A stretch of DNA of 64,000 nucleotides from Polaribacter dokdonensis. GTDB taxonomy: Bacteria; Bacteroidota; Bacteroidia; Flavobacteriales; Flavobacteriaceae. The stretch covers positions 2,253,501 through 2,317,500 of the forward strand of contig NZ_CP101505.1 in the NCBI RefSeq assembly GCF_024362345.1, in the 5' to 3' direction. The position numbers and the translations under genes are program-made. Shown piece after piece: positions 8,396 to 17,582 of this stretch. The notes beneath the pieces are model-generated. The model did not search any database and was not told where the DNA came from. It was given only the letters and a program-made list of their open reading frames with translations. The stretch's first letter is position 1, and each line of letters begins with the position of its first letter.

Positions 8396-11197
8396 ATGAA
8401 GAAATTACTATTTATAACTTTACTATGTTTAAGCCAATTGATAAATGCTCAAGATAAGGGTACTTTAAAAGGTTTATTAACAGATAAAGAAACTAACAAT
8501 GAACCATTACCTTTTGCAAATGTGATAATTAAAGGTACTACCATAGGTACAACTACAGATTTTGATGGTAATTATACATTATCTGTTCCTGCAGGTAATC
8601 ATATTGTTGTTTTTAGTTTCTTAGGATATAAAGCAGTTGAAAAATCATTTACAATTGCTGCAAATGAAACAGTAACTATCAACCAGTTAATGTCTGCAGA
8701 AGAGGGTGTTGCTTTAGATGATGTTGTAATTAGAGCAACTACTAAAAAAGATAATGCAAATGCTTTACTATTAGAACAAAAGAAAGCCACAGTTATAAAA
8801 GAAAGTATTGGTTCTCAAGAATTAGCAAAGCAAGGTGTAAGTGATGCAGCTGGTGCTGTATCAAAAATATCTGGTGTTTCTAAACAAGAAGGTTCTAGTA
8901 ACGTATATGTTCGAGGTTTAGGAGATAGATATTTGAATACTACTATGAACGGTTTATCATTACCTTCTAATGATGTAAACAAAAAGAATATAGATTTAAA
9001 TTTATTTCAATCAGAAGTTATACAGAGTGTTTCTATTAGTAAAGCATATTCGCCAGAATTTTATGGAGATTTTGCTGCAGGTAATGTAAATATCGTGTCT
9101 AAAGAGTATAAAGGAGATGGCTTTTTTGATGTTTCTGTTGGTACAGGAGTAAATACTAGAGCTGCAGGTAAAGACTTTAAGAAAACAAAAGGCTCAGGTC
9201 ATGTTGGTTTTTTCAGAAGATATGAGCATAACCCATTTGCTCAGGTTTTATCTCATGGTATTGACCCTGAAAATGGAGGGGAGCCAATTAACTTAAATAT
9301 CGGTTTAAGTGGAGGTAAATCTTACGATCTTGGAGAAGAATCACGTTTAAGTTTATATGCAACAGCATCGTTTCAAAACGGTTATGAGTATAGAGAAGGA
9401 CCAGCAGTAGATTTTACAAATGTTTTTAAAGTAAGATACCCAACAGCTCAAGAATTTGAATACACTACAGCAACAACTGTAATGGGTAATGCACTTTATA
9501 AAATAAATGATAATCATCAATTAAAATACACATCTATGTTCTTAAACAGTTCATCAGATCAAGTAGGTTATTTTGGTGTAAATGGTTTAGGTGAAAACAG
9601 AGATGCTATTTTAGACACAGACCAAGGTTTCTTTCAATTAAACGTTCAGTTTAATCAAGATTTAATTTTTGTAAATCAACTTACAGGTGAGCATGATTTT
9701 TATAATGCTACAGATGAAGATCCAGAATTTAAATTAACTTGGGGAATTGGTTTTAACAACGTTTTCTCTCATGAACCAGATAGAAGAAGAATGAGTTTAG
9801 AGAATTATCAATATTCGTTAGATAATGATCCAACAACAAATGCATCTTTCTACAACAATATTGTGTTTGATAACCAAAGATACTTTCAAAAAATTATTGA
9901 TTCTGAATTTAATAGCAGACTTAATTTAGAACAAACTATTTCAGATAACTTTAGTTTAAACTATGGTTTTAGTGGTCGTAGAAAAACACGTGATTTTGAA
10001 AACATACGTTATGGGTACGATTTTTTAACACCTCATGTACAAGTTGCAGATCCAAGTAGAATTGATGATATAATTAACCTACAAAATTTTGGAGTTGTTT
10101 ATAATACAGAAGTTTTTAAAGCAATAGATCCAAGTTTTGGTACAACTAACCTACCAGGTTTGAATGAAAATACATATTCAGGAACACTTAATGTTTATGG
10201 TGCATCTATAAATGGTGTGGTTAATGTAAATGAAAAATTAACAGTAGTACCTGGTATTAGATTAGAATCTTTTCAGCAAGAAATTAGTTATGATGTAATT
10301 AACATCAACCCTAATGATCCTAAATTTAGAAAAGCAGAGGAAGTATTTTGGTTGCCTTCATTAAATGTAAAATACGCTTTAAACGATACTCAGAATTTAC
10401 GTTTCACTTTTAGTAAAACTGTTTCTGTACCAGAATTTAAAGAAGTAGCACCATTTGTTTACGAAGGTGTAACCCAGAGAATTGGTGGTAACCCAGATTT
10501 ATTAGATAACCCAACATTTTCAGATGTATTTAATATTGACTTAAAATACGAATGGTTTATCAATAGAGGAGAAGTATTGTCTTTAAGCGCTTTTGGTAAA
10601 CAAATTAATAATCCTGTAAACTTAGTAATTGCTAGTGATGCAACAGGTGTACAACGTTATTTTAGAACAGGAGACAAAGCAACTATTTTAGGTTTAGAGT
10701 TAGAGGCTAGAAAAAATTTAATTACAGATGAAGATGATAATGCACAACTTTCTGCAGGTTTCAACTTTACATACATGCATACAGAACAAGATTTATATGC
10801 AAATGTTAATGGACAATCTTTTTCAACTTCATTTAATAGAGCTACAGACCAATTACAAGGTGCGTCTCCAATTTTAGTAAATGCAAACTTAAACTATAGC
10901 CCAACAAAATGGGAAAACTACAAACCAACAGCAACACTAGTATTCTCTTATTTCGCAGATAGGATTGATGCTTTAGGCTCTGGACAAATTGGAAATATTG
11001 TGGAAAAATCTGTACCAACATTAGATTTCGTTTGGAAAAATAATATTGGCGAAAATATTGAAATCAACTTTAGTGCAAGCAATATTTTAGATCCTTCCAT
11101 AGAAAGAGTTAGAGAAGGTACACCTTTAGGAGATATTGTTTTATCTGGATATAAAAGAGGTAGCAACATCAGCTTAGGCTTCAATTATAAATTTTAA
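8396..11197 (+). CDS. TonB-dependent outer-membrane receptor, possibly phosphate-regulated
   Basis: A 933-residue outer-membrane active transporter powered by TonB. Signal peptide about 1-18 (ending INAQ); carboxypeptidase-regulatory-like domain about 22-105 (GLLTDKETNNEPLPFANVIIKG, with a FDGNYTLSVPAG motif); plug domain about 110-240 (GVSKQEGSSNVYVRGLGDRY); 22-strand barrel to the C-terminal Phe (LGFNYKF). The partner lipoprotein gene follows after 22 bp and must share the transcript. No SusD homologue is present, so this is not a classic glycan-uptake pair. The divergent PiT gene and Pho-box-like repeats in the promoter suggest import of a phosphorus compound; that is inference. Confidence 0.85.
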   Translation: MKKLLFITLLCLSQLINAQDKGTLKGLLTDKETNNEPLPFANVIIKGTTIGTTTDFDGNYTLSVPAGNHIVVFSFLGYKAVEKSFTIAANETVTINQLMSAEEGVALDDVVIRATTKKDNANALLLEQKKATVIKESIGSQELAKQGVSDAAGAVSKISGVSKQEGSSNVYVRGLGDRYLNTTMNGLSLPSNDVNKKNIDLNLFQSEVIQSVSISKAYSPEFYGDFAAGNVNIVSKEYKGDGFFDVSVGTGVNTRAAGKDFKKTKGSGHVGFFRRYEHNPFAQVLSHGIDPENGGEPINLNIGLSGGKSYDLGEESRLSLYATASFQNGYEYREGPAVDFTNVFKVRYPTAQEFEYTTATTVMGNALYKINDNHQLKYTSMFLNSSSDQVGYFGVNGLGENRDAILDTDQGFFQLNVQFNQDLIFVNQLTGEHDFYNATDEDPEFKLTWGIGFNNVFSHEPDRRRMSLENYQYSLDNDPTTNASFYNNIVFDNQRYFQKIIDSEFNSRLNLEQTISDNFSLNYGFSGRRKTRDFENIRYGYDFLTPHVQVADPSRIDDIINLQNFGVVYNTEVFKAIDPSFGTTNLPGLNENTYSGTLNVYGASINGVVNVNEKLTVVPGIRLESFQQEISYDVININPNDPKFRKAEEVFWLPSLNVKYALNDTQNLRFTFSKTVSVPEFKEVAPFVYEGVTQRIGGNPDLLDNPTFSDVFNIDLKYEWFINRGEVLSLSAFGKQINNPVNLVIASDATGVQRYFRTGDKATILGLELEARKNLITDEDDNAQLSAGFNFTYMHTEQDLYANVNGQSFSTSFNRATDQLQGASPILVNANLNYSPTKWENYKPTATLVFSYFADRIDALGSGQIGNIVEKSVPTLDFVWKNNIGENIEINFSASNILDPSIERVREGTPLGDIVLSGYKRGSNISLGFNYKF

Positions 11198-11219
11198 TCA
11201 AAAACTTAAACTTTAAAAA

Positions 11220-12401
11220 ATGAAAAACAAAATTTTATTAGCAATCGTTATTGCAGCAACTCTTTTCACTTCTTGTGGAGAAGATGGTACTTCAGACATC
11301 GTAATTAATCTTCCAGAAAATGGTGGAGGTAATTCTGGAAATCAAGGACAATTTGTAAGTTTATCTGGTAGTATAACTTCAGATTTAACCTTAGATAGTA
11401 CAAACGAGTATAAATTAACAGGACCAACAGTTATCGAAGATGGTGTTACTTTAACAATTCCTGCAGGAATGGTAATTGAAGCAGCAGCAACAGGAGCAGA
11501 TGTTTATTTAGCAGTAGCTCAAGGAGGTAAAATTATTGCAGAAGGTACTTCTTCTCAACCAATTATTTTTACTTCTGATGCAAATACACCAAATGCTGGT
11601 GATTGGGGTGGTTTAATTTTATTAGGTAAAGCACCAGTAAATTCAATTACAGGTAATGCAACAGCAACTTCAGAAATTGGAAACTTATCTTATGGTGGTT
11701 CTGTAGCTGATGATAATTCAGGAACTTTACGTTATGTAAGAGTTGAATATTCAGGAGGTAAAGCATCAGGTCAGTCAGAAAATAATGGTTTTTCTTTTTA
11801 TGGTGTAGGAAATGGAACTGTTGTAGAATACATTCAAATGTTTGAAGGTTCTGATGATGGAGTAGAGTTTTTTGGAGGTACAGTAAATGTTTCTTATCTA
11901 TCAGTAGTAAACTCTCAAGATGATTCAATTGACTGGACAGAAGGTTATACAGGTACTATTACAGATGCTTATGTAAAGCATGGTGTTAGTCATGATAAAG
12001 GTATAGAAGCAGATGGTTACAATACAGATGTAGGTAACAACTCTAACCCTTTATACTTTTCTAAGCCAACTGTTACTAACTTAACTATTGTAGGTTTAGG
12101 TTCAGGAACTGGTAACGAAGCTATTCGTTTAAGAGCTGGTACTCAAGGTATCTTTACTAATGTTAAATTAGATGGTTTTGCAGAAGGTTTTGATTTAGAT
12201 GGAGACCAAGGAGATAACCCAACAGGAGCTGGTGTTTTAAGTGGAGATTTAAATGTAAACTCTGTAATCTTTTCAGATGTAACAGTTAACATGAAAAACG
12301 ATACTGGTGAAACTTTTACAGAAGCAGATTTCTTAACTGTAGATGCAGGAGCAACAGGAACAGACTATGCAACTTGGGGTGCAGGTTGGACTAGATCTTG
12401 A
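11220..12401 (+). CDS. Surface lipoprotein with beta-helix-like domain, partner of the TonB receptor
   Basis: A 393-residue lipoprotein: signal peptide with lipobox TSC and Cys19, followed by GEDG, an acidic start that resembles the export signal sending Bacteroidota lipoproteins to the cell surface. The mature part is Gly/Thr/Asn/Asp-rich with many short beta-strands (DGVTLTIPAGMVIEA, GDWGGLILLGKAPV, GSDDGVEFFGGTV), typical of a right-handed parallel beta-helix. Proteins of this type are common next to TonB receptors in Flavobacteriaceae and are usually annotated as hypothetical. It lies 22 bp after the receptor and before a strong terminator. It is probably the surface binding component for the receptor's ligand. 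Confidence 0.7.
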   Translation: MKNKILLAIVIAATLFTSCGEDGTSDIVINLPENGGGNSGNQGQFVSLSGSITSDLTLDSTNEYKLTGPTVIEDGVTLTIPAGMVIEAAATGADVYLAVAQGGKIIAEGTSSQPIIFTSDANTPNAGDWGGLILLGKAPVNSITGNATATSEIGNLSYGGSVADDNSGTLRYVRVEYSGGKASGQSENNGFSFYGVGNGTVVEYIQMFEGSDDGVEFFGGTVNVSYLSVVNSQDDSIDWTEGYTGTITDAYVKHGVSHDKGIEADGYNTDVGNNSNPLYFSKPTVTNLTIVGLGSGTGNEAIRLRAGTQGIFTNVKLDGFAEGFDLDGDQGDNPTGAGVLSGDLNVNSVIFSDVTVNMKNDTGETFTEADFLTVDAGATGTDYATWGAGWTRS

Positions 12402-12420
12402 TCTTATACTCACATAATAA

Positions 12421-12451
12421 AAAAAAAGCAGGCCTATGGCCTGCTTTTTTT
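12421..12451. terminator. Bidirectional rho-independent terminator
   Basis: Stem GCAGGCC (12428-12434), loop TAT, GGCCTGC (12438-12444), with an A tract on the left and a T tract on the right. It serves the lipoprotein gene from the left and the convergent metal-binding lipoprotein gene from the right. Confidence 0.85.
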
Positions 12452-12470
12452 ATGTTTACGAGATTGTAAT

Positions 12471-12908
12471 TTATGCTTTTTTGTCTTTACAACAAGCCAT
12501 TTCACAATCTTCTTTACATTCCATTTTATTTTCACTCATTTCGCATTTCTCTTTACAATCTGCAGAACATTCGTGCTTTTTAGCAGAAGGCTCAGATTTG
12601 ATTGCAGAAGATTCTGAAGCTTTATATAATTCTCCTCCAGCAATTCCGTCTACAAATGCAATAAGCTCTTTTTTAGAAGTAGTATTTGCATCAAACTCTA
12701 TGTTTGCAATGCTATCTTTAAAAACAACTTTTGCCTCTAAAACACCTTCCTTTTTAGAGAGTTTAGATTGTATTGTTTTTGCACAACCAATTTCGCAGGT
12801 CATTCCAGAAATGGCTAAAGACACATTTTCTTTTTGAACTTCTTTGGCACATCCTATTAAAAGTAAACAAGCAAGTGCAATCGAATAAATTATTTTTTGA
12901 ACTTTCAT
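12471..12908 (-). CDS. Heavy-metal-associated (HMA) domain lipoprotein with Cys-rich tail
   Basis: A 145-residue lipoprotein: signal peptide with lipobox LIGC and Cys20, then an HMA-like ferredoxin fold at about residues 28-95. Its metal motif reads GMTCEIGC, so the two Cys are separated by three residues instead of the usual two (GMTCxxC). The C-terminal 35 residues carry eight more Cys plus His and acidic residues (HECSADCKEKCEM, then MECKEDCEMACC), like a small metallothionein. It probably binds a soft metal such as copper or zinc in the periplasm. No metal ATPase or efflux gene is next to it. A long frame on the opposite strand is judged to be its shadow. Confidence 0.75.
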   Translation of the reverse strand: MKVQKIIYSIALACLLLIGCAKEVQKENVSLAISGMTCEIGCAKTIQSKLSKKEGVLEAKVVFKDSIANIEFDANTTSKKELIAFVDGIAGGELYKASESSAIKSEPSAKKHECSADCKEKCEMSENKMECKEDCEMACCKDKKA

Positions 12909-12933
12909 TAGAATCTATTATTTAATTATTGCA

Positions 12934-12941
12934 CAAATTTA
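12934..12941 (-). promoter_or_regulatory. -7 promoter element of the HMA lipoprotein gene
   Basis: On the minus strand this reads TAAATTTG, matching TAnnTTTG, 25 bp upstream of the start codon. No TTG at the -33 spacing. Confidence 0.4.
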
Positions 12942-13002
12942 TCAATATTTAAAGTGGTATCTAAATAATTGTTAGACTTTTGTACAAAATTTAACCAAGC
13001 TT

Positions 13003-13875
13003 ATGAATAGTCAACAACAGAAATGGTTGTATCTTCTTTTATTATCATTTGTTTGGGGTAGCTCCTTTATCTTAATGAAAAAAGCGTTAATAGATTTAAC
13101 GCCTGTACAAGTTGGTGCTTTAAGAATGCTTATTGCTGGTGTGTTTTTACTTGCATTTGGCTTTAAAAGTTTAAAGCAAATTAAAAGAAAACATTATAAG
13201 TATATTGTTTACACAGCTTTATTGGGTACTTTTTTTCCTGTATTCTTATTTGCTTTTGCTGTAAATGGTATAGACAGTTCAATTGCCTCTATTCTAAATT
13301 CCTTAACACCATTTAATACTTTTATTTTTGGAGTTTTAGCTTTTGGTTTAAAATTTAAAAAAGAGCAATTACTAGGAATTGTTATAGGTTTAATAGGTAC
13401 AATTGTACTTATTGTTAAAGGTGCAGATTTAAACCCTAATCAGAATTATTGGTTTACGTTATTGGTAGTTATAGCCTCTATAGGGTATGCCTTGAATGTA
13501 AATTTGGTAAAAAAACATTTGAGTGATGTAAGCGCACTAAGTATTGTAACTGGTAATTTTTTGTTATTGGTAATACCTGCTTTTATAGTATTGTATTTTT
13601 CGGATTTTTTTGAGACAGTGGAATTTACGGATGCTAAAACAAGTGCTTTAGGTTATGTAGCAGTTTTGGCAATTTTTGGAACAGGAATAGCAAAAGTATT
13701 TTATAATAAAATGGTGCATTTGGCATCACCAATTTTTGCTTCTTCAGTAACTTATTTAATACCAATAGTGGCTGTTTTTTGGGGTATTTTAGATGGTGAA
13801 GAGTTAAGTGTTGTTCAGTTAATGGCAGGTTTAATTATTTTATTAGGCGTTTATTTATTAAACAGATCTAAATAA
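13003..13875 (+). CDS. EamA-family (DMT superfamily) transporter
   Basis: A 290-residue inner-membrane protein with ten hydrophobic helices in two EamA repeats: the first opens with LSFVWGSSFILMKKALIDLTPVQVGALR, the second with VVIASIGYALNVNLVKKHL. This is the drug/metabolite transporter fold (RhaT/YdcZ-like), usually metabolite or amino-acid exporters. It ends with LNRSK. The gene is monocistronic, with a terminator following that also serves the convergent protease operon. The substrate is unknown. Confidence 0.85.
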   Translation: MNSQQQKWLYLLLLSFVWGSSFILMKKALIDLTPVQVGALRMLIAGVFLLAFGFKSLKQIKRKHYKYIVYTALLGTFFPVFLFAFAVNGIDSSIASILNSLTPFNTFIFGVLAFGLKFKKEQLLGIVIGLIGTIVLIVKGADLNPNQNYWFTLLVVIASIGYALNVNLVKKHLSDVSALSIVTGNFLLLVIPAFIVLYFSDFFETVEFTDAKTSALGYVAVLAIFGTGIAKVFYNKMVHLASPIFASSVTYLIPIVAVFWGILDGEELSVVQLMAGLIILLGVYLLNRSK

Positions 13876-13881
13876 AAAAGA

Positions 13882-13907
13882 GCCAAAGTTGTAAACTTTG
13901 GCCCTTT
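13882..13907. terminator. Bidirectional rho-independent terminator
   Basis: Inverted repeat GCCAAAGTT (13882-13890), loop GTA, AACTTTGGC (13894-13902), flanked by A-rich and T-rich runs. It sits between the EamA gene and the convergent M16 protease operon. Confidence 0.8.
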
Positions 13908-13928
13908 AAAATATTGTATTAAAAAGAT

Positions 13929-15977
13929 TTATTCAAAATCAGCGTCTGTAACACCTTCATTTACTTTTATCTCTTTTACTTCAAAGTTTAAATCCATAGG
14001 TCCAGATTTAATACCTACTGAATAAGGAAATAAAACTCCGTTAACTGCTTTATAGTTACCAAATGTAGTTGGTACTTTTACTTCTTTACCATCTGGAGTT
14101 TTTACAGTTTTTACTTCTTTAGCTTTTAAGCCAGTTTTCATATCGTAGAAAACTTCAGTATCATTAAACTGCACTACATAATAGTTTACACCATCTATTG
14201 GTTCAATTCTATCTAAAGTACCTTTTTTGTATGCCATATCTGAAAATGGAACTAAGTTAGCTTTAGCTTCATCTATTTGAGCTTGTTGCATATCCATCTT
14301 CTGACCTCTTGCAGATTGATAACCAGTTTCACCATTAAAAACAGACTTTTGCATTACGTTACCCATAACAGCAATTTCTTGTAATGTTTTATTTGGTGCA
14401 GATGATTTCATTGTCATAACTAAAGGTGTACCTTGAATTGTAGCGTTAGAAACAATCATTGTAGTTTTAATAGCGTCTACTTTATCTTTACCTCCAATAG
14501 CTTCAATATATTTATCTACTACTGATTCAGCAGTCATACCTGCAGGAATAGGTAAAGTCATAGGTGGCTTTACAGTTGGGTTACCTTCTTTGTCAAAATA
14601 CTTAATTACATAATCTGTATTTTCTAAGTTCTTAAGAACATCAATACCTTTACCAGTAATTACAATTCTTGCTTGGTCTCCTCTAAAATATTTAATAGCT
14701 GCATTTTGTACATCATCTAATGTTACTGCTTTAATATTTTTAATGTAGTTTTCGTAAAAATCTTCTGGTAAGTTGTAACGCTCTATATTTAAAGCGAAAT
14801 TAGCTACTGTTCTTGGTTTTTGAACATCCATTACAAAACCTCCAATATATTCTTCTTTAGAGTTTTCTAATTCTTCTGCAGATACTTTTTTGTATCGCAT
14901 TTTATTAATTTCTTTTTGTAATTCTACAACAGAACTATCTGTTACCATGTTTCTAACACTTGCTGTAGCTCTAAAAGTACCTGCATATCTATTTTGTCTT
15001 AAGCTCGAGTAAGAACCATAAGTGTATCCTTTATCTTCTCTTAAGTTCATAAATAAACGAGCAGTACCTCCACCACCTAAAATGTTGTTTGCTAAAAGTG
15101 CTGCATAATAATCATCATCACCTAACGTTAAATCTACATTGTTAATAATTGCAATTTCTGATTGAACTGCATTATCCATGTTTACAAAGTTAATTTCAGT
15201 ATTTGCAACATTTTTAGCTTCTGGAATTTCGTAAGCTGGGATTTCTCCTTTTTGCCATCCAGAAAATAAATCTTTTACTAACGCCTTTGTTGCTTTAGGA
15301 TCTATATCTCCCTCAATTACTAAGTAAGCATTGTTAGGCTTATAGTAAGTATTGTAGTTGTTAATTACATCTTCTAAAGTAATTTTTTCAACACTTTCTT
15401 TTGATGTAAATTCTCCAAATGGATGATTTCTACCATAAGTTAAAACGTTTTCAACTCTTCTTGCTGCAGAAGTAACACTTTTTTCGTTAGACTTTAAGTT
15501 GTCTAAAGTTATTTGTACTTCTTTGTCAAACTCTTCTTTAGAAAATACTGGATTTTGCATTCCATCTGCCATTAATCCTAAGATCTCTGGAAAGTATTTT
15601 GTTAAAGATGAACCAAAAGCACCTGAACTAAAAAAGCTAATGTTAGCCCCGTAAAAATCTACTTTTTCGTTAAACTCATCTTTAGAGATAGACTTTGTTC
15701 CTCTACCTAATAAACTACCCATCATTCCAGAAACTCCTGCAATATCTCCTTCTAAATAAGGTTTATTGTCTATAGATAAGTTAGCAGAAACTCTTGGTAA
15801 TTTATGATTTTCTACCATAATTACTTTTAAGCCATTGTCTAAAGTAAATTTAATAGGCTTACCTAATTTTACTACAGGATCTGGCCCTGGTTTAGGCATT
15901 GTACTTCTATCTATTTGTGCATTAATAGCTACTGTTGTAAGAAATAGCGCTACTAATGATAATATTTTTGTCTTCAT
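13929..15977 (-). CDS. M16-family peptidase subunit lacking the zinc motif
   Basis: A 682-residue exported protein (signal peptide about 1-20, ending INAQ). The first 450 residues or so are an M16 (pitrilysin/insulinase-like) fold, but where the HxxEH zinc motif should be the sequence reads GVSGMMGSLLGRGT, so it is probably not catalytic. It keeps the GYTYGSYSSLRQN substrate-binding segment near residue 325. The last 210 residues or so form an extra beta-rich domain with GMTAESVVDKYIEAIGGKDKV. It is the second gene of a pair with the active M16 gene at 16014-17327 (36 bp gap). Such active/inactive pairs act as heterodimeric proteases in the periplasm. Confidence 0.85.
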   Translation of the reverse strand: MKTKILSLVALFLTTVAINAQIDRSTMPKPGPDPVVKLGKPIKFTLDNGLKVIMVENHKLPRVSANLSIDNKPYLEGDIAGVSGMMGSLLGRGTKSISKDEFNEKVDFYGANISFFSSGAFGSSLTKYFPEILGLMADGMQNPVFSKEEFDKEVQITLDNLKSNEKSVTSAARRVENVLTYGRNHPFGEFTSKESVEKITLEDVINNYNTYYKPNNAYLVIEGDIDPKATKALVKDLFSGWQKGEIPAYEIPEAKNVANTEINFVNMDNAVQSEIAIINNVDLTLGDDDYYAALLANNILGGGGTARLFMNLREDKGYTYGSYSSLRQNRYAGTFRATASVRNMVTDSSVVELQKEINKMRYKKVSAEELENSKEEYIGGFVMDVQKPRTVANFALNIERYNLPEDFYENYIKNIKAVTLDDVQNAAIKYFRGDQARIVITGKGIDVLKNLENTDYVIKYFDKEGNPTVKPPMTLPIPAGMTAESVVDKYIEAIGGKDKVDAIKTTMIVSNATIQGTPLVMTMKSSAPNKTLQEIAVMGNVMQKSVFNGETGYQSARGQKMDMQQAQIDEAKANLVPFSDMAYKKGTLDRIEPIDGVNYYVVQFNDTEVFYDMKTGLKAKEVKTVKTPDGKEVKVPTTFGNYKAVNGVLFPYSVGIKSGPMDLNFEVKEIKVNEGVTDADFE

Positions 15978-16013
15978 AATTTATATCTTATTTTTAAACG
16001 AACTTCGATGTTA

Positions 16014-17327
16014 TTATTTTGCTTCTGGTAAATATTCTAAAAGTAATCTTTGATTTGGGTTTAGATATTTTTTAGCAACATCTCTAATTTCTTCCCTAGT
16101 AATTGATCTAAAAATATCAATTTCTGTGTTGATTAAATTAGTGTCTCCATATAATACATTGTAACGTGCTAAAGAGTTAGCAATACCTTCTACACTTGAG
16201 TTAGAGTTTACAAAGTTGTTTTCGAATTGATTCTGTAATTTCTGAAAATCTTTTTCTGAAATTAATTCAGTTTGCATTTTTACAATTTCTGCATCAACTT
16301 CTGCAATAATATCTTTTAATTGAGTATCACCTTGTGGTAAACCATATAAAATATAGGTACCATAATCTTCTTGGCTTAAGTTAATTGCTCCAGCTTGTAA
16401 AGCCATTTTTTTATCATCTACCAATTTTTTGTAAAGAACAGAACTTCTACCAGTACTTAAATAAGAAGAGATCATGTCTAAAACTCTAGAGTCTCTAGTT
16501 TTCATAGATGGTGTTCTGTAAGCAGCCATAATTGCAGGTATTTGAATGTTTGCATCATAACCTTTAGCTGTCATTGCTTCAGTAATTGGGTCTTCTTTTG
16601 GAAAGTTTCTGGTAATTTCTTCTCCTCTAGGTATTGGACCAAAATAATCTTCAATCATTTTTTTAGCAGCAGCTTTATCAATATCACCAGCTACAACTAA
16701 AGTTGCATTGTTAGGTACATAGAATTTTTTATTGAATGCTAAGAACTCTTCTAAAGTTGCAGCATCTAAATCTTCCATTTTACCAATTGTAGTTCCTTTA
16801 TAAGGATGCTTTTTAAAGATGTTCTCTTTTACGTACTCTAAAAATTTAGAATATGGTTGATTATCTACTCTTAATCTTTTTTCTTCTTTTACTACTTCAT
16901 TCTGAGTATCTACACCATCTTGACCAATAATTGGGTGTAATAAACGCTCAGACTCCATCCATAAACCTAACTCTAATTTGTTAGAAGGAAAGATTTCATA
17001 ATAATATGTTCTGTCATCTGTAGTATTGGCATTATTTCTACCTCCATTAGAAGAAACCATTTTAAACCACTCACCTTTTTTAATGTTTTCAGTTCCTTCA
17101 AATAATAGATGTTCGAAGAAGTGAGCCATACCTGTTCTTCCTGGTTGCTCATCTTTTGCACCTACATGATACATTACAGACGTTACAACAACAGGAGCTG
17201 AAGAGTCTTGATGTAATATTACATGCATTCCATTACTTAAATCATACTCTTCAAATTCTACTTGCTGAGCGTTCATAGAAAACGCAAATAATACAGCAGA
17301 AGCAAGAGATAAAATACTTTTCTTCAT
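16014..17327 (-). CDS. M16-family zinc peptidase, catalytic subunit
   Basis: A 437-residue periplasmic metallopeptidase. Signal peptide about 1-20 (ending SMNAQ). The inverted zinc motif is His69-Phe-Phe-Glu72-His73 inside GMAHFFEHLLFEG, with the distal Glu in NEVVKEEKR around 145. Two M16 lobes follow. Single-lobe-pair proteases of about 440 residues work with an M16 partner without zinc ligands, and such a partner is encoded directly downstream. It is the first gene of the two-gene operon; its promoter is at 17417-17424. The substrate is unknown; peptide degradation in the periplasm is likely. Confidence 0.9.
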   Translation of the reverse strand: MKKSILSLASAVLFAFSMNAQQVEFEEYDLSNGMHVILHQDSSAPVVVTSVMYHVGAKDEQPGRTGMAHFFEHLLFEGTENIKKGEWFKMVSSNGGRNNANTTDDRTYYYEIFPSNKLELGLWMESERLLHPIIGQDGVDTQNEVVKEEKRLRVDNQPYSKFLEYVKENIFKKHPYKGTTIGKMEDLDAATLEEFLAFNKKFYVPNNATLVVAGDIDKAAAKKMIEDYFGPIPRGEEITRNFPKEDPITEAMTAKGYDANIQIPAIMAAYRTPSMKTRDSRVLDMISSYLSTGRSSVLYKKLVDDKKMALQAGAINLSQEDYGTYILYGLPQGDTQLKDIIAEVDAEIVKMQTELISEKDFQKLQNQFENNFVNSNSSVEGIANSLARYNVLYGDTNLINTEIDIFRSITREEIRDVAKKYLNPNQRLLLEYLPEAK

Positions 17328-17416
17328 TGATTTTTTTATTTAATTAATAATTTACATTTGGGTTTGACGCTTCATCTTACAAAATGTTACAGAAAATAAA
17401 GTTTTTTGTCAGTTCT

Positions 17417-17424
17417 CAAAAATA
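17417..17424 (-). promoter_or_regulatory. -7 promoter element of the M16 operon
   Basis: On the minus strand this reads TATTTTTG (TAnnTTTG). The -33 position has ATG instead of TTG. The leader would be about 85 nt. Confidence 0.4.
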
Positions 17425-17493
17425 ACAAAGGTTTGCCTAAAAACATAATGAAATTGAGCGTTTAATAATTTTTATTTTTAATATTTACCTTTA

Positions 17494-17523
17494 TTGCTGA
17501 TTTCTAAAATTTATGTATATTTG
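17494..17523 (+). promoter_or_regulatory. Promoter of rplU-rpmA (TTG-N19-TATATTTG)
   Basis: TTG at 17494-17496 and TATATTTG at 17516-17523, separated by exactly 19 bp, make a full-consensus Bacteroidota promoter. The next 12 bp (GCATCCGCATTT region) are identical to those after the HU promoter at 35054. The leader is about 55 nt. Confidence 0.8.
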
Positions 17524-17582
17524 CATCCGCATTTTCAGTAAGTTAAGTGCATTAATTAGTATAAATACGCAAAACAAATAGT

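Noticed and set aside
11647..11928. Minus-strand frame rich in Leu, His and Gln opposite the beta-helix lipoprotein
   Set aside because: Biased composition comes from reading an AT-rich gene in the opposite direction; no start signal or domain.
12436..12837. Long plus-strand frame of 133 codons over the HMA lipoprotein
   Set aside because: It lies antisense to a gene with a clear signal peptide and metal motif, crosses the terminator, and its product has no recognisable features.
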